From assembly GCA_945862035.1 (NCBI GenBank), contig CAMAXB010000119.1:1-8813 (forward strand): DNA of 8,813 bases, in the 5' to 3' direction. Below, in pieces: positions 1 through 6,345 of this stretch (position 1 is its first letter; every line of letters begins with the position of its first letter). The notes beneath the pieces are model-generated. The model made no database searches, was not told where the DNA came from, and worked only from the letters and a program-made list of their open reading frames with translations. The translations under genes were made by a program, and so were the position numbers. The DNA is from Opitutus sp. GAS368. Its GTDB lineage: Bacteria; Verrucomicrobiota; Verrucomicrobiia; Opitutales; Opitutaceae.

Positions 1-606
1 TTCGTCAATCAGGCGACAGCCGAGGGCATTGGCCAGACGCTGATGGACGAGGCCGCGCGCCTGATGGACAAGGAAGGCGAGTTCGCGATCATCACCGGCA
101 GCCTCACCGCCGCCAACATGAACGAGTGGCAGAAGCACATCGAGGCCCGCCGCGAATCGGCCTACCCCGCCATGAGAATGGTCGCGCTGCGCCCGTGCGA
201 TGACCTCAAGGACAAGGCGCAGGCCGAGGCCACCGCCCTCCTCAGCGCCCACCCAAATCTGAAGCTCATCATGAACATCTGCTCGCCCGCCGTCCCCGGC
301 GCCGCCGAGGCCGTCAAGCAGGCCGGCAAGGCGGGCAAGGTCCAGGTCATCGGGCTCGGGCTGCCCAATGAGAACAAGCGCTATGTCAACGAAGGCGTCA
401 CGGAGAGCGTGATCCTCTGGAGGACCGAGGATCTCGGCGCCCTCACCGTGCGCGCCGCCGTCGCCCTCGCCAAGGGCGAGCTCAAGGCCGGCGACGCGAC
501 GTTTGCCGGTGGCCCCCTCGGACAGTTCGAGATTCAGGGCGATAGCATCCTCCTCGGGAAGCCCTTCATCTTCAACAAATCCAACATCAACCAATTCGAC
601 TTCTAA
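1..606 (+). CDS. rhaS: Rhamnose-type ABC transporter substrate-binding protein, C-terminal part
   Basis: The reading frame is open from the first base, so the 5' end lies outside the window; 201 residues are visible, roughly the last 60% of a family that usually has about 330-350. The sequence looks like a periplasmic sugar-binding protein of the RbsB/LsrB/RhaS type (Peripla_BP_4). Visible traits are the FAIITGSL strand, the NEWQKHIEARR helix, a DDLKDKAQAEATALLSAHP segment, the strand KLIMNICSPAVPGAAEAV and VIGLGLPNENKRYV, which together form the hinge and second lobe. Such proteins capture sugar in the periplasm and deliver it to an inner-membrane ABC permease. The rhamnose assignment rests mainly on the next gene, rhaA, 116 bases downstream on the same strand. 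LsrB (autoinducer-2 binding) is the nearest alternative from sequence alone. The permease and ATPase genes would be expected upstream. Confidence 0.8.
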   Translation, partial: FVNQATAEGIGQTLMDEAARLMDKEGEFAIITGSLTAANMNEWQKHIEARRESAYPAMRMVALRPCDDLKDKAQAEATALLSAHPNLKLIMNICSPAVPGAAEAVKQAGKAGKVQVIGLGLPNENKRYVNEGVTESVILWRTEDLGALTVRAAVALAKGELKAGDATFAGGPLGQFEIQGDSILLGKPFIFNKSNINQFDF

Positions 607-616
607 GGCCCCGGAA

Positions 617-707
617 TTGACCACGGAACACATGGAATAAACGGAATTAGAAGCAAGCAGGTCAGGTCAGTTTCTGGTTCTGTGTATTCCGTGTCTTCTG
701 TGGTTAA
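617..707. repeat. Imperfect inverted repeat of CACGGAA-type units between rhaS and rhaA
   Basis: Left arm 617-650 and right arm 674-707 are reverse complements at 26 of 34 positions, with a 23-nt loop. Each arm is built of roughly 9-nt units resembling ACACGGAAT. Six of the eight differences would be G-U pairs in plus-strand RNA, leaving two true mismatches, so the rhaS-rhaA transcript could form a long hairpin. It fills most of the 116-base gap between the genes. It may act as a transcript-stabilising or attenuating element, or simply be a dispersed genomic repeat. I believe similar CACGGA-rich intergenic repeats occur in Verrucomicrobia; that is from memory. No U-tract follows, so it is not a classic terminator. 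Confidence 0.75.
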
Positions 708-722
708 CTAAATTGAATTTCA

Positions 723-1979
723 ATGAGCTCTCCCGCCTACGCCCTTGCCGGTGAAAGTTACGCCGCGCTCGGCGTGGATACCGAGGTCGTGCTGAAGCGG
801 CTTGCCGCGATTCCGGTGTCGCTGCACTGCTGGCAGGGCGACGACGTGGGGGGCTTCGAGCATCCTGGCGCCGGGATAACTGGCGGCGGCATTCAGGCGA
901 CGGGCAATTACCCCGGCAAGGCGCGAACGCCCGACGAGTTGCGGGCGGACCTTGATCATGCCCTCGCGCTCATCCCGGGCCGGCACCGCCTCAATCTGCA
1001 CGCCTGCTATGCCGAATTCGGCGGCCGCAAAATTGAGCGCAACGAGGTCAACACGTCGCATTTCGAATCGTGGATTCAGTGGGCCAAGGACCGCGGCCTG
1101 GGCCTCGACTTCAACCCGACGTATTTCTCCCACCCGCTCGCCAACGACGGCGCCACGCTCACCCACCGCGACCCGGGCGTGAGGCAGTTCTGGATCGATC
1201 ATGGCAAGGCCTGCCGCCGCATCGGCGCTGAGATGGGCCGTCGGCTCGGCTCGCCGACCGTGACGAATGTCTGGATCCCGGACGGTTCCAAGGACCTTCC
1301 GGTCGACCGCAAGGGTCCGCGCGCCCGGCTTGAGGCCTCGCTTGACGCCGTCTTTGCGGAGAAGCTCGATCCGCGGCACCATCGGGATGCGGTCGAGTGC
1401 AAGCTCTTCGGCATCGGCTCGGAGTCCTACGTCGCTGGCTCCCACGAATTCTACCTCGGCTACGCGGTTTCGCGGAAGATTCTGGTCTGCCTCGACGCCG
1501 GCCACTTTCACCCGACCGAAGGCATTGCTGACAAGATCTCCTCCACGCTGCAGTTCGTGCCCGAGATCCTGCTCCACTTCAGCCGCGGCGTCCGTTGGGA
1601 CAGCGATCACGTGGTGCTCTTCGACGATCCGACGCGCGCCATCATGGAGGAGATTGTCCGCGGCGAATTCCTCGCCCGCACGCACATCGGCCTCGATTTC
1701 TTCGACGCCAGCATCAACCGCGTAGCGGCGTGGGTCGTCGGGGTGCGCGGCACGCTCAAGTCCCTCCTCTGGGCCCTGCTCGAACCCTCGGCCCAGCTCC
1801 GTGCCTTAGAGGAGGCGGGAGACTACACGTCACGCCTCGCCCTGCTGGAGGAGCTCAAGAGCCTGCCCTTTGGCGCAGTCTGGGACGAACATTGCCGCCG
1901 CGCCAATGTGCCGGTCGGCCCCGCCTGGCTGCCGGTGGTCAAGGCCTACGAAAAGACCGTCCTCGCGCAACGTACCTAA
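723..1979 (+). CDS. rhaA: L-rhamnose isomerase
   Basis: This 418-residue protein is nearly the same length as E. coli RhaA (419) and clearly similar along its whole length. It interconverts L-rhamnose and L-rhamnulose (EC 5.3.1.14), the first cytoplasmic step of rhamnose catabolism. Conserved stretches include HCWQGDD (35-41), IQATGNYPGKAR (57-68), LGLDFNP (126-132), FSHPL (135-139), WIPDG (184-188), the LDAGHFHPTE strand (257-266), RWDSDHV (291-297) and HIGLDFFDASINR (321-333). By alignment with E. coli the Mn ligands are H261, D293 and D295, all present; E225, D258 and D325 match the structural metal site of the family. The ATG at 723 puts the protein start where the family starts, but no Shine-Dalgarno sequence precedes it. 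It follows the rhaS-like gene on the same strand and is probably co-transcribed. Rhamnulokinase and aldolase genes are not in the window. Confidence 0.97.
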   Translation: MSSPAYALAGESYAALGVDTEVVLKRLAAIPVSLHCWQGDDVGGFEHPGAGITGGGIQATGNYPGKARTPDELRADLDHALALIPGRHRLNLHACYAEFGGRKIERNEVNTSHFESWIQWAKDRGLGLDFNPTYFSHPLANDGATLTHRDPGVRQFWIDHGKACRRIGAEMGRRLGSPTVTNVWIPDGSKDLPVDRKGPRARLEASLDAVFAEKLDPRHHRDAVECKLFGIGSESYVAGSHEFYLGYAVSRKILVCLDAGHFHPTEGIADKISSTLQFVPEILLHFSRGVRWDSDHVVLFDDPTRAIMEEIVRGEFLARTHIGLDFFDASINRVAAWVVGVRGTLKSLLWALLEPSAQLRALEEAGDYTSRLALLEELKSLPFGAVWDEHCRRANVPVGPAWLPVVKAYEKTVLAQRT

Positions 1980-1995
1980 GGGGACGTTTGGCCCG

Positions 1996-2249
1996 CGGAA
2001 CACACGAAAGGACGCGGAAACCGAGCCGAAGCATCGGCCACGAGAAACACGAAAAGGGGATCGCGGCGAAAGCATCTCACCCTGCGCCTGATCGGGCGCT
2101 CGGACGGCTAACGTGGTCGAACCGGGCTCTGGTTTTTGTGTTCTTCGTGGCAATCCGGCTGATTCCGATCCGGTTCGGATTGAGCACCGCGGGGAACACT
2201 CGCCCGCATTTGAATCGAAGATCAATTCTGCGTCATTCCGCGTGTCCCG
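1996..2249. repeat. Nested inverted repeats between convergent rhaA and doxX
   Basis: The 280-base gap between the convergent rhaA and doxX genes holds no convincing gene. An outer pair, 1996-2019 and 2226-2249, matches as reverse complement at 19 of 24 positions. An inner pair, 2037-2055 and 2133-2151, matches at 16 of 19. The arms use the same CACGGAA/CACGAAAA-like vocabulary as the repeat at 617-707. A further short hairpin is formed by caatccg (2151-2157) and cggattg (2176-2182). The position suits a bidirectional 3'-end structure serving both genes, though no clear U-tract is present. It could equally be a decayed copy of a larger dispersed palindromic repeat. Confidence 0.6.
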
Positions 2250-2259
2250 TCAGGAGTCC

Positions 2260-2841
2260 CTACGCCTTCTTCGCCTTGAGTTTGCTTCCGCCCTTCGACG
2301 CGCCGCCGTCAAGGGAGAACCGGCCCGCACCGGTCAGGAAGAGCGCGACGTAGCCGGCGAGGTAGATGAAAGCCAGTTCGCCGTTGCCCTCGCCCGACAG
2401 CTTCGCGCCGTGGGCGGAGAAGAAGGCAAGGCTCATGGCGCAAATTCCCGCGAGGGCGGACAGCCGCGTCGTCCAGCCGACCATCAGGAAAATCGAGCAG
2501 AGCGCCTCGGCAAACACGGCCAGCGCGAGGCTGGCAACCGGGCCGACCCCGAGCGGGTCGCGGAAGGACGTGTTCCCGTCGAGCAGGCGGAGCAGCTTGG
2601 GCCAGCCATGGAGGGCGAGCATCGAAGCGCCCAGCCAGACGCGGAACACGAGCAGCGCGAGGTCGGCGTGAGTGGGCAGGAAGTCGAGGCGGAGGAGCTT
2701 TCCAAGGAAGGACCCGGCGACACAAACGGTGGCGAGGTCCGGACGTTTCGCAAGCGCGCGCCGGGGCGGACGGATCAGACGGCGGGCCAAACACGGTTGC
2801 GTCGCGGGCGGTCCGCAGCCACGTTTCCCCGCGATGTCCAA
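2260..2841 (-). CDS. DoxX-family integral membrane protein
   Basis: The C-terminal two thirds has the DoxX pattern: four hydrophobic helices at about residues 60-79, 101-122, 127-145 and 154-172 (numbered from the TTG at 2841), with LHGWPKLLRLLDG after the first helix and GWTTRLSALAG between the second and third. The tail is Lys-rich (SKGGSKLKAKKA). DoxX proteins are small inner-membrane proteins; some relatives take part in quinone-linked or thiol redox chemistry, but no role can be set here. The start is uncertain. The frame has no ATG upstream of the first helix; TTG codons lie at 2841, inside tdk, and at 2790. The Arg/Pro-rich first 43 or so residues look noncoding, and family-like sequence begins at SFLGKLLRLDF (44-54), where the preceding codon is GGG rather than ATG. 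The stop (TAG) faces rhaA. Confidence 0.8.
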   Translation of the reverse strand: MDIAGKRGCGPPATQPCLARRLIRPPRRALAKRPDLATVCVAGSFLGKLLRLDFLPTHADLALLVFRVWLGASMLALHGWPKLLRLLDGNTSFRDPLGVGPVASLALAVFAEALCSIFLMVGWTTRLSALAGICAMSLAFFSAHGAKLSGEGNGELAFIYLAGYVALFLTGAGRFSLDGGASKGGSKLKAKKA

Positions 2842-3412
2842 GGTCTATTTCTACTATGCGGCGATGAACGCTGGGAAAAGTACGGTCCTGCTCCAATCGA
2901 GCTACAACTACCAGGAACGGGGCATGCGCACACTGCTGTTTGCCCCCCTGCTTGATCAGCGCTCGGGCCGCGGCCGGATCGCCTCCCGCATCGGGCTCAG
3001 CGCGCCCGCCGAGGCCTTCAGCGCGACCGACAACCTCCACGCGCGGATCGCGCACGAGCACACGCCGGCGGCACCCATCGCGTGCGTGCTGGTGGACGAA
3101 GCCCAGTTTCTGACCCCCACGCAGGTGCACCAACTGACCGATGTGGCGGACGATCTCGACATCCCCGTCCTTTGCTACGGCCTGCGCACCGATTTCCAGG
3201 GGCGGCTCTTTCCCGGCAGCGCCGAACTGCTCGGCTGGGCGGATGACCTGATTGAGCTGAAGACGATCTGCCACTGCGGGCGCAAGGCCACCATGAACCT
3301 GCGCACGAACGCCGAAGGCAAGGGCCTCAAGGAAGGCGCGCAGGTGGAGATCGGCGGCAACGAACGCTACGTCCCGCTCTGCCGCCGCCACTACAAGGCG
3401 GCGCTGGCCTGA
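2834..3412 (+). CDS. tdk: Thymidine kinase (type II, Zn-containing)
   Basis: The 192-residue product is a close relative of E. coli Tdk (205 residues). It phosphorylates thymidine and deoxyuridine with ATP in the cytoplasm, feeding the dTTP salvage pathway. Visible features are the P-loop AAMNAGKST (9-17), SYNYQERGMRT (23-33), the Walker B-like VLVDEAQFL (85-93) with E89 as the expected catalytic base, PVLCYGLRTDF (111-121), the structural zinc set C146, C148, C183 and H186 in the lasso domain, and IGGNERYVPLCRRHYK (173-188), which binds the base. The ATG at 2834 gives MSKVYFYYAAMNAGKS, aligned exactly with E. coli MAQLYFYYSAMNAGKS. The C-terminus is about a dozen residues shorter, a tail that is variable in the family. 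No Shine-Dalgarno sequence is visible. It is divergent from doxX with almost no room for separate promoters if doxX starts at 2841. Confidence 0.97.
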   Translation: MSKVYFYYAAMNAGKSTVLLQSSYNYQERGMRTLLFAPLLDQRSGRGRIASRIGLSAPAEAFSATDNLHARIAHEHTPAAPIACVLVDEAQFLTPTQVHQLTDVADDLDIPVLCYGLRTDFQGRLFPGSAELLGWADDLIELKTICHCGRKATMNLRTNAEGKGLKEGAQVEIGGNERYVPLCRRHYKAALA

Positions 3413-3701
3413 TCTGCACGGTCCGGCGGTGGCGTTTATTTGATTCAATCAACCCAGACTCCGGGCCCACAACTAGACGGCTCGGCTGCATCCACGACCC
3501 CACGCTGCCCGGGCCCACCCGAAAGACAGCCGCGGCACCGGTTTTACCCTCGGGCGAAACAGACGCAGGCAGGACGAAGCCCCGGAACTCCCTCCATCAA
3601 CAGCGGTCATTTCCATCGTCTCCTGATCAACGATTTAGGGGCCAAGATCGCCCCCGGACCAGCGGCTTGCCGGCCCAGGCACCTTCCCCCAACCTTCTCT
3701 C
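3413..3701. other. Intergenic region between tdk and the yjdF-like gene
   Basis: I see no gene in these 289 bases. Notable elements are a perfect short inverted repeat TTGATT-c-AATCAA at 3440-3452, which would suit an operator or chance; a 10-base direct repeat ccgggcccac at 3461-3470 and 3509-3518, each containing the palindrome GGGCCC; and a small hairpin around 3637-3656 (gggg...cccc). The first two could fold into 3'-end structure for tdk, but there is no U-tract. No convincing promoter hexamers precede the next gene. Confidence 0.4.
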
Positions 3702-4427
3702 ATGCTGACCGACCTACCCCGCGGGCGCTTCGTGGCGGTGCTGGGCGCCCTGTTCGGGCTGCTGGTGATCGTCTCGGCGATCGAGCCCTTCGATCGCAGC
3801 GCCTGGTTACTCGAGAACGCGCTGGTAGTGGCGGCGGTGGGGTTTCTGGCCGCGACCTACCGCCGGATGCCGCTGTCCCGCATCAGCTACGGCCTGATCT
3901 TCATCTTCCTGTGCCTCCACGAAACCGGCGCGCATTGGACGTATTCCGAGGTCCCCTACGACGAATGGGCGCGCAGTCTGTTCGGCGTTTCCATCAGCGA
4001 GCAGTTTGACCTCGAGCGGAACCACTTCGATCGCGTGGTCCACTTCCTCTACGGCTTCCTCATCGCCTACCCCATCCGCGAGATCTTTGTGCGGGTGGCG
4101 CAGGTGCGGGGATTCTGGGGCTATTTCCTCCCGCTCGACCTCACCATGAGCACCTCGATGATCTTCGAACTCTTCGAATGGGTGGCGGCCGAGTTCTTCG
4201 GCGGCGATCTCGGCATCGCCTATCTCGGTTCGCAGGGGGATGTCTGGGACGCCCACAAGGACATGCTACTCGCCAGCGTGGGCGCCCTGCTCGCCATGCT
4301 GATCACCACCTGGATCAACTTCCGGTCGAAACGGGATTTTGCCGCGGACTTTGCCGAAAGTCTCCGGGTGAATTCGGGCCCGCTCGGTGAGGAAGCCCTC
4401 GCCCGGATGAAAGCCGGGGGCACTTAG
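3702..4427 (+). CDS. yjdF: YjdF/DUF2238-family inner-membrane protein
   Basis: This 241-residue protein has about six hydrophobic segments, roughly at 10-27, 35-52, 59-73, 111-125, 138-155 and 187-206. It carries the polar signatures I associate with YjdF/DUF2238 proteins: HETGAHWTYSEVP (73-85), RNHFDRVVHFLYGF (107-120), the ELFEW motif (156-160) and QGDVWDAHKDM (178-188). The conserved His, Asp and Glu residues sit at membrane edges and suggest an active or metal site, but no reaction is established for the family. The C-terminal 35 residues are soluble and charged. The ATG at 3702 begins directly before the first hydrophobic helix; no Shine-Dalgarno sequence is visible. The gene is not obviously in an operon: 289 bases separate it from tdk, and the next element is a minus-strand pseudogene. 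Confidence 0.88.
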   Translation: MLTDLPRGRFVAVLGALFGLLVIVSAIEPFDRSAWLLENALVVAAVGFLAATYRRMPLSRISYGLIFIFLCLHETGAHWTYSEVPYDEWARSLFGVSISEQFDLERNHFDRVVHFLYGFLIAYPIREIFVRVAQVRGFWGYFLPLDLTMSTSMIFELFEWVAAEFFGGDLGIAYLGSQGDVWDAHKDMLLASVGALLAMLITTWINFRSKRDFAADFAESLRVNSGPLGEEALARMKAGGT

Positions 4428-4446
4428 CGAGCCCGTCTCCGGCGGC

Positions 4447-4820
4447 TCAGAGCGCCTTCAGATTGCCCGCGCCCGGATGGATCACCCGCAGCGCCTGCTG
4501 CAACTGCCGGAGATTCTCCACGCTGAGCGCCCGGGCCCGGAAGGGGACAGTGCCATAGCCCGGAACATCGACGCAGAGGCGTCCGTGGGAGAGAAACACG
4601 CACGCCGCACCCAAGACCGTCTGGCTGCCGCGGACCTAGGTATAATCGACCAGATTGACTGGCCGGTGCCGTGTCATCCGCGCCGCCACCCGCGAGGCGT
4701 CCCGCAGCGCTCCAAAGTGCGAAAGGCCACCTCGGCCAGCGGCGTGTGCCGAAACGGCGCCGCAGGTTGCGCGGCAAACGCCCCACCCGCCAACAGCCGC
4801 CCGAGGATCCATCCTCCCAC
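4447..4820 (-). pseudogene. Decayed gene for a small, probably exported protein of unknown function
   Basis: Read on the minus strand, a signal-peptide-like start (GTG at 4820, residues WILGRLLAGGAFAA then QPAAPFRHTPLAEVAFRTL) is coherent only in one frame. From about 4715 the coherent reading moves to another frame (RDASRVAARMTRHRPVNLVDYT), which ends in an amber codon at 4636-4638. The same frame then continues without interruption as VRGSQTVLGAACVFLSHGR and LCVDVPGYGTVPFRARALS up to the TGA at 4447-4449. In the last 62 codons about 84% end in G or C, as expected of real coding sequence in this genome. One base lost (or two gained) near 4710-4720 plus one substitution at the amber codon would explain the break. 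I do not recognise the family. The gene is convergent with yjdF, 19 bases away. It may be a true pseudogene or may partly reflect sequence error. Confidence 0.55.
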
Positions 4821-4978
4821 CTTTCTGCGACTCCAGCCAACCCCGTAACGCCCCCGACGCCAAGTCAGATCAATTCCGAGCCTCCCGCCCACCGACAAAT
4901 GACCAAAAAGGCGAGAACTCACCGGCCCCGTTGGAGTCTGAGCGGGAGCTCGAACCCGGTTCCCGGGCGCCGAATCTT

Positions 4979-5006
4979 AAATTTGAAATTTGAAATCTGA
5001 AATCGG
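4979..5006. repeat. Four tandem heptamers (AAATTTG-type)
   Basis: Four consecutive 7-base units read AAATTTG, AAATTTG, AAATCTG and AAATCGG. The patch is AT-rich in an otherwise GC-rich stretch and abuts the palindrome at 5005-5024, so the two probably form one composite repeat element. It lies just upstream of hflX and could also contribute to a promoter, but I see no good -35/-10 pair. Confidence 0.8.
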
Positions 5007-5024
5007 GACAGCCATGGCTGTCCC
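5005..5024. repeat. Perfect 20-bp palindrome 8 bases upstream of the hflX start
   Basis: GGGACAGCCATGGCTGTCCC equals its own reverse complement over all 20 bases. An ATG (5014-5016) in frame with hflX sits at its centre and would be buried if the arms pair. Together with the heptamers before it, this looks like a mobile or dispersed palindromic repeat, or a cruciform or operator site controlling hflX. The palindrome ends 8 bases before the preferred hflX ATG. Confidence 0.85.
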
Positions 5025-5031
5025 CTCCCTG

Positions 5032-6345
5032 ATGGCTGACTTTCTCGACCAAACCCCCGCGACGGATTCCAAGCGCTGTGAACGCGCCCTCCTGATCGGC
5101 GTGCAAACGGCCAAGATGGCCCCGGGGGAGGCGCAGGAGCTGCTGACCGAGTTGGTGGAGCTGGTGGAGAACCTCCGTATCGCGGTCGTCCAGCCCACGC
5201 TGGTCAATCTGCGCATGCCCACGCCCGCCACGCTGCTCGGCAGCGGCAAGACGCAAGAGCTGATCGATCAGGCCAAGGCCGCCGGAGCGGACCTGATCGT
5301 GATCGACGAGTCCCTGACGCCGGCGCAGCAGCGCAACTGGGAAAAGCTATCCGGCCTCGCGGTCATTGATCGCGAGGAGGTCATTCTCGATATCTTCGCC
5401 GACCGCGCCCACACGCGGGAGGCGGTGCTGCAGGTCGCCCTGGCGCGCATGGAGTACTCCCTGCCCCGCCTGACCCGCGCCTGGACCCATCTCTCGCGTC
5501 AGCGCGGTGGTGGCGGCGGCGGCGGGGGCGGCATGAGTGGCGAAGGCGAGACCCAGCTCGAGCAGGATCGTCGCATCGTCAACGACCGCATTACCCGCCT
5601 GAAGCGCGAGCTCGTCGACGTGCGCAAGCAGCGCAGCGTGCAGCGGCAGAAGCGCCAGCGCGTCCCGGTGCCCACCGCCGCCATCGTGGGCTACACCAAT
5701 GCCGGCAAGTCCTCTCTGCTGAACGCTCTCACCGGCGCCAACGTGATGGCGGAGGACAAGCTCTTCGCGACGCTCGATCCCACCACGCGCCAGCTGATGC
5801 TGCACGGCAACCAGAAGCTGCTCGTCACGGACACGGTGGGCTTCATCCGCCGCCTGCCGCACCGCCTGGTCGAGGCCTTCAAGGCCACGCTGGAGGAGGC
5901 GATCATCGCCGACTTCCTGATTCATGTGCTCGACGTGACCGCCACCAATCTGGAGGCTCACCACCAGACCACCCTCGGGGTGCTGAACGAACTGGCAGCG
6001 GGGGAGAAGCGCATGCTGACCGTCTTCAACAAGGTCGATGCCGCCACCCCGGAGCAGATCAGTCACGCCCGGCGGCTGGCCCCGGACGGCATTTTTCTTT
6101 CGGCGCGGACCGGCGCCGGGCTGGACGTCCTTCAGGACCGCTGCATCGAGCTGATCGCCGATGCCTTCGGCTCCGTAGAGCTGTTTGTGCCGCACTCGCG
6201 CTACGACATCGTGGCCAAGCTGCATGCCGTCGGCCACGTGCAATCCGAGGAGCAACTCGACGAGGGCGTGCTGATCCACGGACGCTTCCCCCCTTCCCAG
6301 GCTGCGCTCTTCCAACCCTTCGTGCGGAAAAGCGAGCGTCCCTAG
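5032..6345 (+). CDS. hflX: Ribosome-associated GTPase HflX
   Basis: The 437-residue product has the HflX layout: an N-terminal nucleotide-binding-like domain (RALLIGVQ at 18-25, NLRMPTPATLLGSGKTQEL at 59-77, IVIDESLTPAQQRNWE at 89-104, VIDREEVILDIFADRAHTRE at 111-130), a Gly-rich loop and coiled coil (159-210), then a G domain with G1 GYTNAGKSS (220-228), T247 region LFATLDPTTR (244-253), G3 DTVGF (267-271), G4 NKVD (333-336) and G5 SAR (357-359). HflX binds 50S and 70S ribosomes and splits stalled or hibernating ribosomes. The ATG at 5032 is preferred over an upstream TTG at 4990 and ATG at 5014, because those would translate the repeat element and because family-like sequence begins shortly after MADFLDQ. 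No Shine-Dalgarno sequence is seen. Unusual points are nine consecutive glycines (159-167) and GEGETQLE where most HflX have GPGETQLE. Its stop overlaps that of the minus-strand REC remnant (CTAG, 6342-6345). Confidence 0.95.
   Translation: MADFLDQTPATDSKRCERALLIGVQTAKMAPGEAQELLTELVELVENLRIAVVQPTLVNLRMPTPATLLGSGKTQELIDQAKAAGADLIVIDESLTPAQQRNWEKLSGLAVIDREEVILDIFADRAHTREAVLQVALARMEYSLPRLTRAWTHLSRQRGGGGGGGGGMSGEGETQLEQDRRIVNDRITRLKRELVDVRKQRSVQRQKRQRVPVPTAAIVGYTNAGKSSLLNALTGANVMAEDKLFATLDPTTRQLMLHGNQKLLVTDTVGFIRRLPHRLVEAFKATLEEAIIADFLIHVLDVTATNLEAHHQTTLGVLNELAAGEKRMLTVFNKVDAATPEQISHARRLAPDGIFLSARTGAGLDVLQDRCIELIADAFGSVELFVPHSRYDIVAKLHAVGHVQSEEQLDEGVLIHGRFPPSQAALFQPFVRKSERP

Noticed and set aside
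720..1685. Minus-strand open frame of 321 codons opposite rhaA
   Set aside because: Shadow of rhaA; no recognisable protein pattern.
617..2249. CRISPR array or transposon ends formed by the CACGGAA-type repeats
   Set aside because: The units are short-period, imperfect and palindromic, without regular spacers, transposase or target duplications.
2113..2955. Plus-strand open frame of 280 codons across doxX
   Set aside because: It runs opposite the DoxX helices and through the repeat region; its Glu/Arg/Gly-rich composition is not protein-like.
4424..4840. Minus-strand open frame of 138 codons
   Set aside because: It is continuous but Arg/Gly/Pro-rich with no hydrophobic core; the protein-like signal is in the other two minus-strand frames, which I call the pseudogene.
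4990..5031. Upstream TTG or in-palindrome ATG (5014) as hflX start
   Set aside because: Both would translate the repeat element, and HflX-like sequence begins only after the ATG at 5032.
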